From Plazaster borealis (lineage: Eukaryota > Echinodermata > Asteroidea > Forcipulatida > Labidiasteridae): a stretch of 64,000 nt of DNA. Positions 1-11,500 of this stretch are shown piece after piece (the stretch's first letter is position 1; every line of letters starts with the position of its first letter). The notes under the pieces were generated by a model. That model searched no databases and was not told the origin of the DNA. It saw only the letters and a program-made list of their open reading frames with translations. The position numbers were made by a program, and so were the translations under genes. The stretch spans positions 7,501 through 71,500 of the forward strand of contig JAJGQC010000720.1 in assembly GCA_021014325.1 (NCBI GenBank), written 5' to 3'.

Positions 1-1368
1 GTCCTCGGTTTGAATGGATAGACACGCTCACACACACATGTTTGTTAATCCCGCTTACCGAGGACTTCTCTTTGTTCTCCCATTGTTTGGACTTAGTATT
101 TTTTAAAAGACTTCCCCTTCGTTTTGTAAACGAAAGTGAAGCGAGAACGTCCTCGCTCTATCAAACACCCGTATCCCTTTTGTTAAAGTCCTCGGTTTCA
201 ACGGGTAGATACGCTCGCACACACATGCAATTTTTCCTCACAAATTCTGCCGAATGTCCACATAGTCTGTACACCAGTCTATGAAGGTATCATATATGGA
301 GTGATTGACTGACAGGCTAGCACTGTGTGTTAATTTTTCTACTAAAACCCAAACTTCAAACTGTTAACGACCTTTCTTGCATGTTACTCATCTCATGGTA
401 CATCTCATGCAGAAATAATTCTAAAGACTTCTTTTCCGACTGACACCTGTCAACCTCATTTCTTACATTTGAATCCCTTTTTTCCAAATTTGCTGGTAAT
501 TTTTAAAAAGTGTACTCAATTTTGTTATTTCTGCCACAATTCTACTCTTAGTTTAGCTAACAGATAATTTAGTGTAGCACAATGCATTATGCTATGTACA
601 AAAAGTCTTTCGCGTGTTTTATTTTGGTCGGGCCAAATTTGTTGTTGTTCGTGTGTAAGTTTGACTTTTTGTTACTAATTTGAAATATGTTTTATTGCAG
701 TTGATTTCAAATTAATCTTTAAACAACGGTTTGCAATGAGGATCAATGAGTGTACTCAGTGTCTAAGCACAACTTAACTATGAGTGTTTATTCTGATAAT
801 TTCTTTGTCAAAAGCTATTTTCATTTAACTAGAATCTGTTATCTTAAAAAAATAAAAATATCACTTATTCAAAATTATTCCGTATGTAAGAGGCACTACG
901 CATTTATATCGTGTGGCAATAGCATTGGAAAATCAGTTAGTTATGTGCATAGTTTCTCCACCACTCAAAACATGACAGCTGTGTGGCTGTTAAGTCAGAC
1001 ATGGCCCATTCTATTCTTGTGACTACATGTTGTTTTGAGCATTACATATGTGACGTGGACAGTTTGATAGATTCAGTTTGCCGTGTGTCAGATTGCTGTA
1101 TTTGTGTGGAGTATGGAGAAAGCCAACTTTGAAAAAGCTGTTGAAGCACACGTAATTTTTCAGCAACGTAGAGGTTTGCACGGCACTTATAAAACAAAAA
1201 GCAACGTGAGGTGAACTGTTTCCACCTGAAACTCTGTTATGAACCGCTAAATGAATAAATTGTTTTAAAGCCATGTCCAAATAAGCCATTGCGAGTTTGA
1301 TTTAAATGACATCTGGTGCAATGACTTGCTTAGCCACCAGTTACTGCATAAAATTTGAATTCCTCTGA
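1..1368. other. RPTOR intron or upstream flank, no gene seen
   Basis: A motif starting gtcctcggttt followed by a cacac-rich stretch occurs twice in direct orientation (about 1-41 and 190-228). No raptor exon or other recognisable coding sequence was found on either strand. Confidence 0.5.
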
Positions 1369-1562
1369 CTTTAGAGACAGCTGCTTTGTCAAATGGTTTG
1401 GGGCAAGCCTATGTATAGCAACCTCCAGATGAGCAAACCCTGGTAACATTGTGCAATACACATTCATTCAAAATTGTGTATGGGTGTTCGCCGTCTCTTA
1501 TGTAACTATGCAAAAGCTTGCCCTGAATCATGTGACATAGCAACTGTCTCGATAGTCTAAAG
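1369..1562. mobile_element. MITE family D (TIR AGAGACAG...), copy 1
   Basis: A roughly 190-bp element with imperfect terminal inverted repeats: the left end reads ctttagagacagctgctttg and the right end reads catagcaactgtctcgatag then tctaaag. A second copy lies at 8834-9010 with the same internal phrases (gatgagc-aaccctggta, cacattcattcaaaa, gaagcttgccctgaatca). No coding capacity. Confidence 0.7.
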
Positions 1563-2251
1563 AATTCAAATTGAAGTGGTAACGTGTGACTAAGCAAGTA
1601 CCAGACATTATTCCTTGGCTTATTGGCAGCTGCGGCTGTCGCTGTTGGGCGGCTGTCGCTGTTGGGCATGCTATGCTTCAATGCATGTTAACATGGTGTT
1701 CAAATCACAGCTGCTGATTTGAACACTGCCGAAGCATACATAATTTATGCTACAGCAGCAGATTTTTGTTTGCATCCTCCTCATGTCTGTGAGTCTGTTT
1801 CACAAGCATGGCTTCTACACCGGCTCTGGCTGAGGCTTTGGCAGTCATTTTGGCGCCCAATGCCAGAAGAGCATGTGGCTTCTTAATGGTTAGCAGATCC
1901 TTAGCCAAAGCCGTTGCATGGCAAGCTTTCATTGAAACGAAGTAATGTTCCATGTTTCAAATGCAAACAAAAAATAAACAAAGCCATTAAGATAAGTACA
2001 GCACAAGTCTTTTTTAGAAGTGTTTTATTTTTTACCATGAAAGCCTAAAAAGATGGCATTATACTCACAAAAAGTGTTTAATCAAGAAAATCAATAGCAA
2101 ATCAAACGGGTAAAAATTTTACCATTTCCTGGCACATGTATTGTTCTTTTCAAAGAAACATGAAATGAAGTGAGATTGCTGAGCACATGAACTTAAATAT
2201 ATTTTTAAAACGAACAAAAAACATATTTTGAAATGGTTCTCAAAACTTCAG
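1563..2251. other. Intronic sequence, no gene confirmed
   Basis: A 67-codon - strand ORF at 1750-1953 has an Ala-rich composition but no recognised family and no splice support. The rest is AT-rich intron ahead of the first raptor exon. Confidence 0.35.
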
Positions 2252-2532
2252 GTCAAGTGTCTAGATCACCCGGCAACAGCAGCTCCGGTTCCTCGGGGTC
2301 TAACGGCTTCACATCATCTGGAAGTGGGGACGCCTTCTCAGGCAAAGGCCCGGTGCTGTTTGTTAGAGGGCGCACCAGCGGGGCCACGGGGAGTAGCCAG
2401 AGCAACCTACTGAAGTCCAGCTACAGCAATGTGTATGTGCAGATATGGAAGACAATGCTGACTCTGGCTTCTGATCCAATGCCTTTTGTCAAGAGACTCA
2501 CCCAGCAACTTGTCAACCAGATCAACCTGAAG
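2252..2532 (+). CDS. RPTOR: RPTOR exon: Ser/Gly-rich linker plus HEAT-like helix
   Basis: Acceptor ...cttcag at 2251, donor gtaagg at 2533. The first half is a Ser/Gly-rich low-complexity linker (residues such as [14 protein letters not shown]); the second half reads [19 protein letters not shown], a helix with the aromatic and Asp-Pro signature of raptor HEAT repeats. It ends in phase 0. The only gene evidence upstream of it in the window is intron sequence. Confidence 0.85.
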
Positions 2533-5500
2533 GTAAGGCCGTGTCCAAATTGGCGGCTATGGCTACTGCTACAGCCGTATCGCCACGTTGTCATGCAGTG
2601 AAATATAGTAGCCGTAGCCAAAGTCGCCTATTTACATATCAGGGTTCTCCCCAGGTTTTTTCCAAACGGGGGCATTCTGGGCCAAAGTTTTTTGATGTTT
2701 GGCCGAAGCACACTGAATTGATACAAGGTCTTCAGAATGTTTTCTACTTGGTGTTTTTCTTGGTTTTCAAAGCCCTACTGTGCAATTTGGAGCATTCCAC
2801 ATGTTTTTGTTTACATGTGTTTTGTGAAAAGTCGCTTTTGTTCTATAATTATTTACTATCAGGCAACTGTTAAGGCCAAGCCCCAGCTCGTTCTCGATGC
2901 AACGAGAAGGTCATCAACGTCCGCACCGAACAGTCCTTCAACGAGAAACGACAACGCCTTGCCCTTAAATCTCAGGTAAAGAATTCCTCTTATCCGCAGA
3001 GATATTTGACACAGAACTTCTCAGAACTTCTCTTTCCTTTCAGTGACTCGCCTACACCGACCACGCTGAATATCCCCAACGAGATAGTCAAACCGGTGCC
3101 CATCCGCGCCGGCGAGCAGCCTCCTCCAGCAAAGGCCGCAGAACCCTGGTCCAATCGGTTCGCAGTTTCTTCACTCCCAGAATTTCTCGAGGTCCAGGAA
3201 GATATTCGACAAAGGTCCAAGCATTGTGAGTGGATTCCAGATTCATCGCATTCAGACACTAGTCCTTTTTGACCATCAGTGCGACGTGCTGAATCAAAAT
3301 GGGAGAAGAAGTAAAACTTTTGAAAAAAGCGTCCACAAATTTAGTTTAACCCCTTGGAGACCATAGTGGCCACAAGCGGCTCGTACCAAAATGCCCATAG
3401 TGGCTGCAAATGGCCGCAAGATTTGACCTGCTTCCATTCACACAAAGAGGTCATGGTGACAGCCATGTCCAGAATTGACATTGTCCAATGTTTCCTATGT
3501 TGACATACTGTTTACATTCGAAAAACAGACCAGACTTTCTGTTTCATATTATTTTTTAAAGGCATTTTTACTGAAGAAAAAAAGTACAAATGTCAACAAT
3601 AGTAACTATGTATTGGCGTATTGTGATGATTATACAGAAACGAATGGTCTCTAATAAAAGGGTTAAAGAAAAGAACATTCCATAAGACACAATCGGCGAC
3701 CAGAGTTGTGTGTTTCATAGTGGGTATACAATGTAAACAAACCAGGCAGCCACGCCCAGTTCGCATGGTCAAGCATGGCTTCCTCCGCACCTAAGGCAGA
3801 AGCACTCGGAGGCAGCCATGCTTTTCCACGCACACTGTGCGTTGCTTGCTTGGTTTGTTTACATTATATACCCACTATGAGTCACGTGACTCGGGTCGCA
3901 AATTGTGTTTATTGTATCTGTTTCTTAGAGATGCAAATATTACTAAATTATGGTGAACTCAAGAAAGCCATTCATTCATTTATGTTCATGTGCGTAATTT
4001 TGACCTGTTTATGCCGTTTCGCTCTTATTATTCAACTGTATTCGTTTCCCAATTCTCCTCCCAAACCACAGACATACGGGGAGGCGGATGCAGTCAATAT
4101 CACCACCAAGGATCTCAACATCTCTAGCAAGTTCACGAATTGGTGCTGCAAGTATTTTGCTCAGTCTGTCATGAGGGTAGGTGGTGGCAATTTGCTCAGG
4201 ATGGGGAAGGTGGTCGGGTTGACGTAGTGGTAGCTTTCCTTGCATTCCACTTCTAGGACCCCGGTTCGAACATGCCGGGGGCACTACGTGGATTGGGTTT
4301 TCAGTCCCTACCTGATTGCGTGGGTTTTTCCTGGAATATTTCTCTGGGGTTTTCCTCCCACATGTAAAACTGAAACTTCCTTCCTTGTCTTCTCTCCATT
4401 TGGGTACAGTGATTAAGTTCGCTTGTCTGAGAGTCCTTGGCTTCATAACCAGAAGAAATGAAATGAAATGAAAAAGAAGAGTAGGGTGTGGGGGAAGTTC
4501 TTGGACACAAATTTGGAATGTTCGAAGCACTCTCGAAGCTGTCAACTCTCCCTGATTATGCAGAAAGTTCCCTGAAAATCCACCAATCTTTCTACGTTCT
4601 AAAGAACAAATTTGAAAATCTCCCTGATTATTGAAACTTTGTCTCTAGTTATGTTGAGTGCAATTCTAAATATCTCCCTGATTGTTGTACAAAATCTCCC
4701 TGATTACAAGATGCAAATATTGGCAGCTCTGATAATTCTTGCATCGGGAATAATTATCAATTCAATTACATTTTATTTTAGGTGATGCATAATTGTAAAG
4801 CACCAGACTCCAATGTTTTTCCCCCGGACCTTGGGTGGAAGTAAAACCCATAACCTTTAGCTTTCTAACCAGGGCTGGATTTCACAAAGAGCTAAGATTA
4901 ATAGGGTGTGTTCAATTAGCTTCCCCGGGTCAGCCCAGGTCTGACCCCAGTGAGTTCGAGTAGCTTTGATGTCACTGTTGTGGCTCACCCAGGTCAGGGT
5001 GCCAACTGCATCTCTGGCCGCAGCCTTCGCAAACTGACACCAACCCACAGAAATCTGAGAAACGATTCATGCAGGAATCGTTTCTCAGATTCAATTGTTT
5101 GTGGGTGAAATATTATCAAAACCATATTACCTCAAAGGGGATCCTTACTCAAAATAAATTATACTGTCAACAGCTGATGTGCTTCTCACCAAGTAAGTTT
5201 TATGGTCATTCATTTTTGGAGTATTTACCAATCTATGACCCTACCTTTAAATCGAGTTTGATAATTACGCAGCAACATCCGATCACCTCCTTGTCTAACA
5301 GGCGCCTGAAGAGATGGACCCATACAGCACGTTACATCAGGAGCGGGAATGGCGATTTCTACGCAACGCGATGGCTAGGAAAGCAGCGAGGGAGCAATTG
5401 CAACGGGCTTGTAAGAAGCTTATTCTATTATCAGTCTGTTCTTGTGTGGGTGTTGGCCTTATTGGGTTTTTTTCGGACATCTTGTTTTTTCTCATTTAAA

Positions 5501-8500
5501 TTGATGTCACCAAACTGAGGCTGGATGGACAAAACAGTATGGCCCCTTTTTGGTATGATGAGAAGGAATATTTAATGTTTATGAGTGCAAGGGGGAGAAC
5601 ATTTTCATTTGTTCCGTTCAACAAAAGCGAAGTCAAGTTGAATTGGAAATATTCCATCTTTCAACTAATGAAAGTATTCTCTCCATTGTACAAAAGCAAA
5701 ACATTCATTATTTGGTTTATAATCCAAGTAGATCTTTGTAATTTGATTGGAGGATGAAACTATAAGAATGAAAAACTACAAAATTGTATTCTGGCATCCA
5801 CTACAAGGGCCTTGTGTACTGCTGTGTATAATGGCACAATGAAAAGCCGTCAATATTTGGTTTATAACACCTAAAACATATATTGTGCCTAGACGTTTGT
5901 TGATATGGGTATCGAACATTGGTTGCTATGGGATAGTACATGTATATTGGTTGTTACGGGTATAGTACCTTGTTAGCTGCGTGTATGTCGCGTTTGCACG
6001 GTTTCTAGTAAAAAATAAGACATATCATGTGACGCACTCTATACCAATCTAAAGGCAGAATATTTGTAAGGGGTGTTTTAACATGCAATAGACTGTGCAA
6101 GTCTCATGCGTATTCAAACATTGGGACCCGTTAAAGCGCGTGAGTTTGTTTCCTTCACGCGTTAAAGCATCGTACGTGGGACCAAATTGGTCCCAAAATG
6201 TTTGAATACGCGCGAGACTTGCACGGTCTATAGTCAACAAGGATGGGACATATGCACTGTGACTAACCAAAAGGCATGGTATATGGGTTAGGCCATTTGA
6301 TGGTTTGAATAATGATTGCCGCATGACCTACAGTCTTCCAATCAAATGACAAGGATCCACTTGGGTGTTATATACATGTAATATATCACTTTGGGGGACA
6401 GGGAATATGTATCATCCAGTCACCAGGTATTTTCTTTTCTTATATACTTATCGCTTTTCAGTGAGTTTCTGTGTAATTGTATATATCCCTAGAACCGTTT
6501 TTAATGTTTCAATGTTTTTACTGTATGCGAGCATTTGAATTACCCTTTTTGGGATATAATAATGAGTAATTGAATTGAATTGAATTGACATAAATGTTGA
6601 TCAATCGCCTGAACTGTAGTTTCTCCTACTTTTCCTACAGCCACAAGTCGTCTGGACGACCAGATCTTCATCGATAAGAACCAAGGGATTCCGATTGCAC
6701 TCCGCTTCCAGCATTTTAGCCCTCACATCATCGTGGCTGACAAAGAGGGCGTATGACAGAAACACTCCTGTAATCACCAATGTTAAAGGGAATTTAACCT
6801 TGGAAGTACTTTTGTGTGTGGCAAATAGTGTTAGCATTGTACCAACCATTTTTCACCTTTCTAGCTGGTTTGTGGAATTTGTCATGTTGGTCCAACCGTG
6901 GCCCAATGTCATGGCTCTGCTTATCGCATATTTCTGTGCTTACTGTTACCATTAGCTGCTTACAATGTAAGTGCCAAATTTCTGCACTAGCTGTGTAAGG
7001 GAAGAATGCTTTGTAAAGCCTGGTTCATACTTCCTGCGAATACGAAGAGCATTTGACGTCACAACTCTGTTTTCGCTGCGAATTGTTCATTGCAAATTGT
7101 TGACATCTGTGGTATAAATGCAAACAATATTTACTAACGGCCTGATTGAATTGTTTCTCGATAGTGCGTGGAACTGGGAGAATGGAGAGCGAGTAAATAC
7201 GTTCACACATCTCAACCATAAAGACACCAAATTAACGTCAATGGATATACTCAACTCTCACGACATCTCACTCCTCATGACTGGTAGTGGTGAGTATCTG
7301 ATTCCATGGTACCCTGCTAGCGGCTAAACACTGAACTGCAGATAGGTCTGTAATAAGCAGGCATGATGTTCTTCCTACTTCAGTCTGATTTCCATTTTTT
7401 TTTTTTTGCTCTTGGAAAAATCAGAAAAATTGTGATTAAATAACCTGAAAAGTCTATTAAACCTTACACCATGTGTACATGTAGGTCAGCCCTTGTACTC
7501 GACGTTACTACTTTTTTTCCAAGGACCAAAAATCATGCCTGAATAAGGCATTTGTGAGTTAGATTAAAGTAATGTCTGGTTCAATGACTTGCTTATTAAT
7601 AATAATCAGGCGTGCGATTTCTCAGGTTTTTTTCCTGATTTCAGGATTTTCTCAAACCTTGAGGCTTCTTGAAAGAAGTAAAAGCTGTCATGAATTGTCC
7701 ACATTATGTCCAAACCTGTAGTTTTGTATTTCTGGTGATGCACAGAGTCTGTAAACCTCCTGAATTGTAAACATCTGTGAGTTTCTGGTTGTAGAATAAG
7801 TGGTGAACCCTGGCCCGCAAGCCATTTTTCAGGAATGTTCACATTCATCCATTTTCACCCCTGAACCCATGAGTCTGTAAATGTCCTGAATTGTAAACAT
7901 CTGGGTGTTTCTGGGTGTAGAATGAGTGGTAAACCCAGGCCAGCAAATTACTTTTTATTAATTTTCGCATCTGTCAAATCTCATCCCTGAATAATGGACA
8001 TTTATATTGTGCAATACCTATATAAATACATGTATACTCTACTGCACAATAAATAACAACAAATGCAGAGAAAAAAATTACTCTTGCTTGAAACGTGAAA
8101 CAAATGGTTTACTCACAACTTACAGCTTAAAGGCACTGTACACGTTTGGTAATTACTCAAAATATATATTAGCATAAAAACTGACTTGGTAATGAGCAAC
8201 AGAGAGCTGTTGATAGTATAAAACATTGTGAGAAACGACTCCCTCTGAAGTAACGTAGTTTTGAGAAAGAGGTAATTTCTCACTAAAATAATAAAAACTT
8301 CTTGCAAGAAGTTTTTATTCCTAACTGAAAACACACAAATTTGTACAACAAGGGTGTAATTTCTTTCATCATTTTCTTGCAACTTCGATGACCAATTGAG
8401 CCCAAATTTTCACAGGCTTGTTATTTTATGCATGTGTTGGGATACAACAAATGAGAACACTGGTCTTTGACAATTACCAAACGTGTACGATGCCTTTAAA

Positions 8501-11500
8501 TTTATATTCTTCAGACTTAAATAATAATAATAATAAAGAGACATTTATAAAGCGCAAACAGTTGCAGATCGGCTCTGTCTCAAGGCGCTAAATACAAGCA
8601 AATGGATTAAACAAAATAAATTAATAACAACGATACAAAAATACTGTTTCAAAAGATGAGTCTTAAGGCGAGACTTGAACAGCTCGATGGTCGACGACTC
8701 CCTGATGATCGATGGCAGGCTGTTCCAAAGTGTTGGTGCTGAATGCTCTACCACCATACGAACAAGTTCGTGGAGGAGGGGAAGGTTGATGCAGAAGATT
8801 GAGGGATGAAGACCGCAGGTGTCGAGTAGGCCTACTATAGAGACAGTTGCTATGTCAAATGGTCGGATCAAATTCTCCAGATGAGCCAACCCTGGTACCA
8901 ATGTGCGACAACACATTCATTCAAAAGTTGTGTATAGGTGTTTGCCATCTCTTACGTTAATTACGCAGAAGCTTGCCCTGAATCATTTGGCATAGCAACT
9001 GTCAATATAGGGCCCTGGGCCCAATTTCATGGAGGTGATTAAGCAGAAATTATTGCTTAAAAATTTTCTGCTAAACAGAATTGAGCAGGATACCAGTCAC
9101 AAGTTGTACATGTGGTACATGTGTACACATGGTAGTTTGGCCGGTAACCTTATTATGGTAAGCATACATTTGTTGTGCTTAAGCAGCTCTATGAAAATGG
9201 GCCCAGGTCAATCTGAAACGAGCTAGTGAAGCTGATAACAAGATGATCATTTGTGTGTATGTGTTTGTATTTTCAGATGATGGTGCTGTACAGATATGGC
9301 GTAACTATTTACCCAATAATAATGATAGTGATGTGGAGCTAGTGTCGTCATGGCATGCCCTGTCAGACATGCTGCCCTCGGTCAAAGGTATGTAAAATAC
9401 GTCAACAAAACAAATCATAAAAGATGGGGTTGCATGGATGACTAGTGCATAAAGCGCTCGCCTCTCGGCACAGTGGCCGGGTTCGATTCCCATATGTGAG
9501 AAGAGTTTGTGTGTTTGTTCTCTCCTATGCCACGAGGGCTTTTCTGAAGGCCCTCCGGTTTTACTCTCTCCAGAAAAATCACTTGCTGTTTGTCTCTGGC
9601 TGTGCTACATGGGAATATGGGTCAATGTGGCTGGGCTAACAGAGTTTCCATGACATCAGATTATTAAATGCATGTGTTGTACCTTCTCTCGTTGTGTTTG
9701 ACTGACGCGGTAGCTATAAGTGCCCTTTTGGGGGTTTTATTTATTGGTACTTGTAAACAAAAATATCTTAAATACTGTGTTTGCGCATGTACCGTAGCTG
9801 CCAGTATTAAGAGCCCTTCTTTTTGTCCCATTCTTTCAGTTTCCCTCCCTTTTCCCCTTCCTCCTTCCCCCAATTCCCATCCCTTCCCCTTCAACTGTGG
9901 TAGGATGGCTCTGTAGAGGTGCTGGTCACCTGTTCCATCTTGCCACTCACAGGCGATTGTTGTAACTTTTTTCTATTTTTATATACTGTAGGTTATTGTA
10001 TATACTATAGTTTTTATAACTATTTTTTATTTTTTTCTTTATATTTCTTTTTGTAATATTGTGCCGAAAAAAGAAAAAAACCCTTATCATTTTATAATGT
10101 TTTCATGGTTTTCTTTGTACACATGCTGGGACCCACGGAACACCAGTGGTTGCCACTGAGTAAGTCTCCCAGTTGACGTAAAATATTTTCTTAAATACTG
10201 TATTTGCGCATGTACCTTGTCATTTTGTGTTTTCAATGCACACATGCTGAGACCAACTGAGTGGGTCGTCGCCACTGAGTGGGTCGTCGTCTAGTTGAAG
10301 TAAAAAACAATCTTAAATACCGTTTTTGTGCATGTACCATGTCATTGTTTGAGTTCATTGCTTTCTTTGTAAACATGGTGAGACCCACCGGACACCAGTG
10401 GTTGCCACTGAGAGGGCCACCCAGTTTGAGGTTAAATAAATAAATAAAATGTGTGTATATTATTTCAGGATCTGGTCTTGTCTTAGACTGGGAGCAGGAG
10501 TCTGGCATGCTCTTAGCATCAGGAGATGTTTGTATTATCAGGGTATGGGATACTCAGAGAGAAATCAGACTACAGGTTAGTACACACTATATTTTTAAAA
10601 TTATTATACAGGCATGAGACACCTCAGCGTCTCGGCAGATTTTTTCACTTTTTTCTTTTGAAACACCGCATTTTTTAATGGGACTCCGCACGTAAAATTA
10701 CAGTTTCAGGCGGTGCACACTAGTCCAAGAGCCAGCCACTCTTGCCGGTACCAACTCGAGGGACTAATTCTAATATCACTTTTCTTGAATTTTCAGGATA
10801 TCCCAACAGGTGCAGATAGCTGTGTAACTAGCCTGGCTTGTGACAATGTAGGTAGATCTCTACTCATAGCTGGGCTCGGAGACGGCAGTGTCAGGCTATA
10901 TGACAGGAGGCTGGCCCCAACAGACAGGTAAATTAAAAAGGAAATAGGTATACAATGTACTCTTGACACCATATTAACCAGTTGACGCCAGATGTTGTGT
11001 CAACACGCCAATATCGTCACTGCTAGAATTCAGGTGACGTGCATGTTGTATGCAGGCTGGCATAGTGCATCTATCATTCAAATCCATACAGTGATACTGA
11101 AAGGTCTGACAGTAGGAGGGTTAAATCTCATTGTTGTAACTTAAGTGGCACCACCTCAAAAAGCCTTGTTTGTTTTATCTTTTGTTTGTATTTACTTATT
11201 TTTTCCAGTCGAGTGTTGACATTAAGAGAGCACAATAGCTGGGTGGTGAACGTTCACCTCCAGAAAGGATCAGGGGATGGCAAGATCATCAGCGCAAGGT
11301 AAATAACAATCTTTGACATTCTCACTCCAGGGAACATTTTCCAGTGAGTGAAACCATTTAACTGCGCAGGTTGTGTAGAGTGGCATCAGTTAATGCTGCT
11401 TCAAAAGGGCGTTTGAACCTTCACTCATAAATACCTGCGACAGTTTATCCATTCTGATTGGTCGAGAAGAGATTAAACGTGCGATTAAACGCGCGATGTA

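Noticed and set aside
1750..1953. - strand Ala-rich ORF
   Set aside because: It looks mildly coding-like but has no recognised family, no splice partner, and sits in an intron next to a MITE.
4866..4905. Separate hairpin element
   Set aside because: Only the end of MITE family B is present; there is no matching right end, so it is listed as a fragment under that family.
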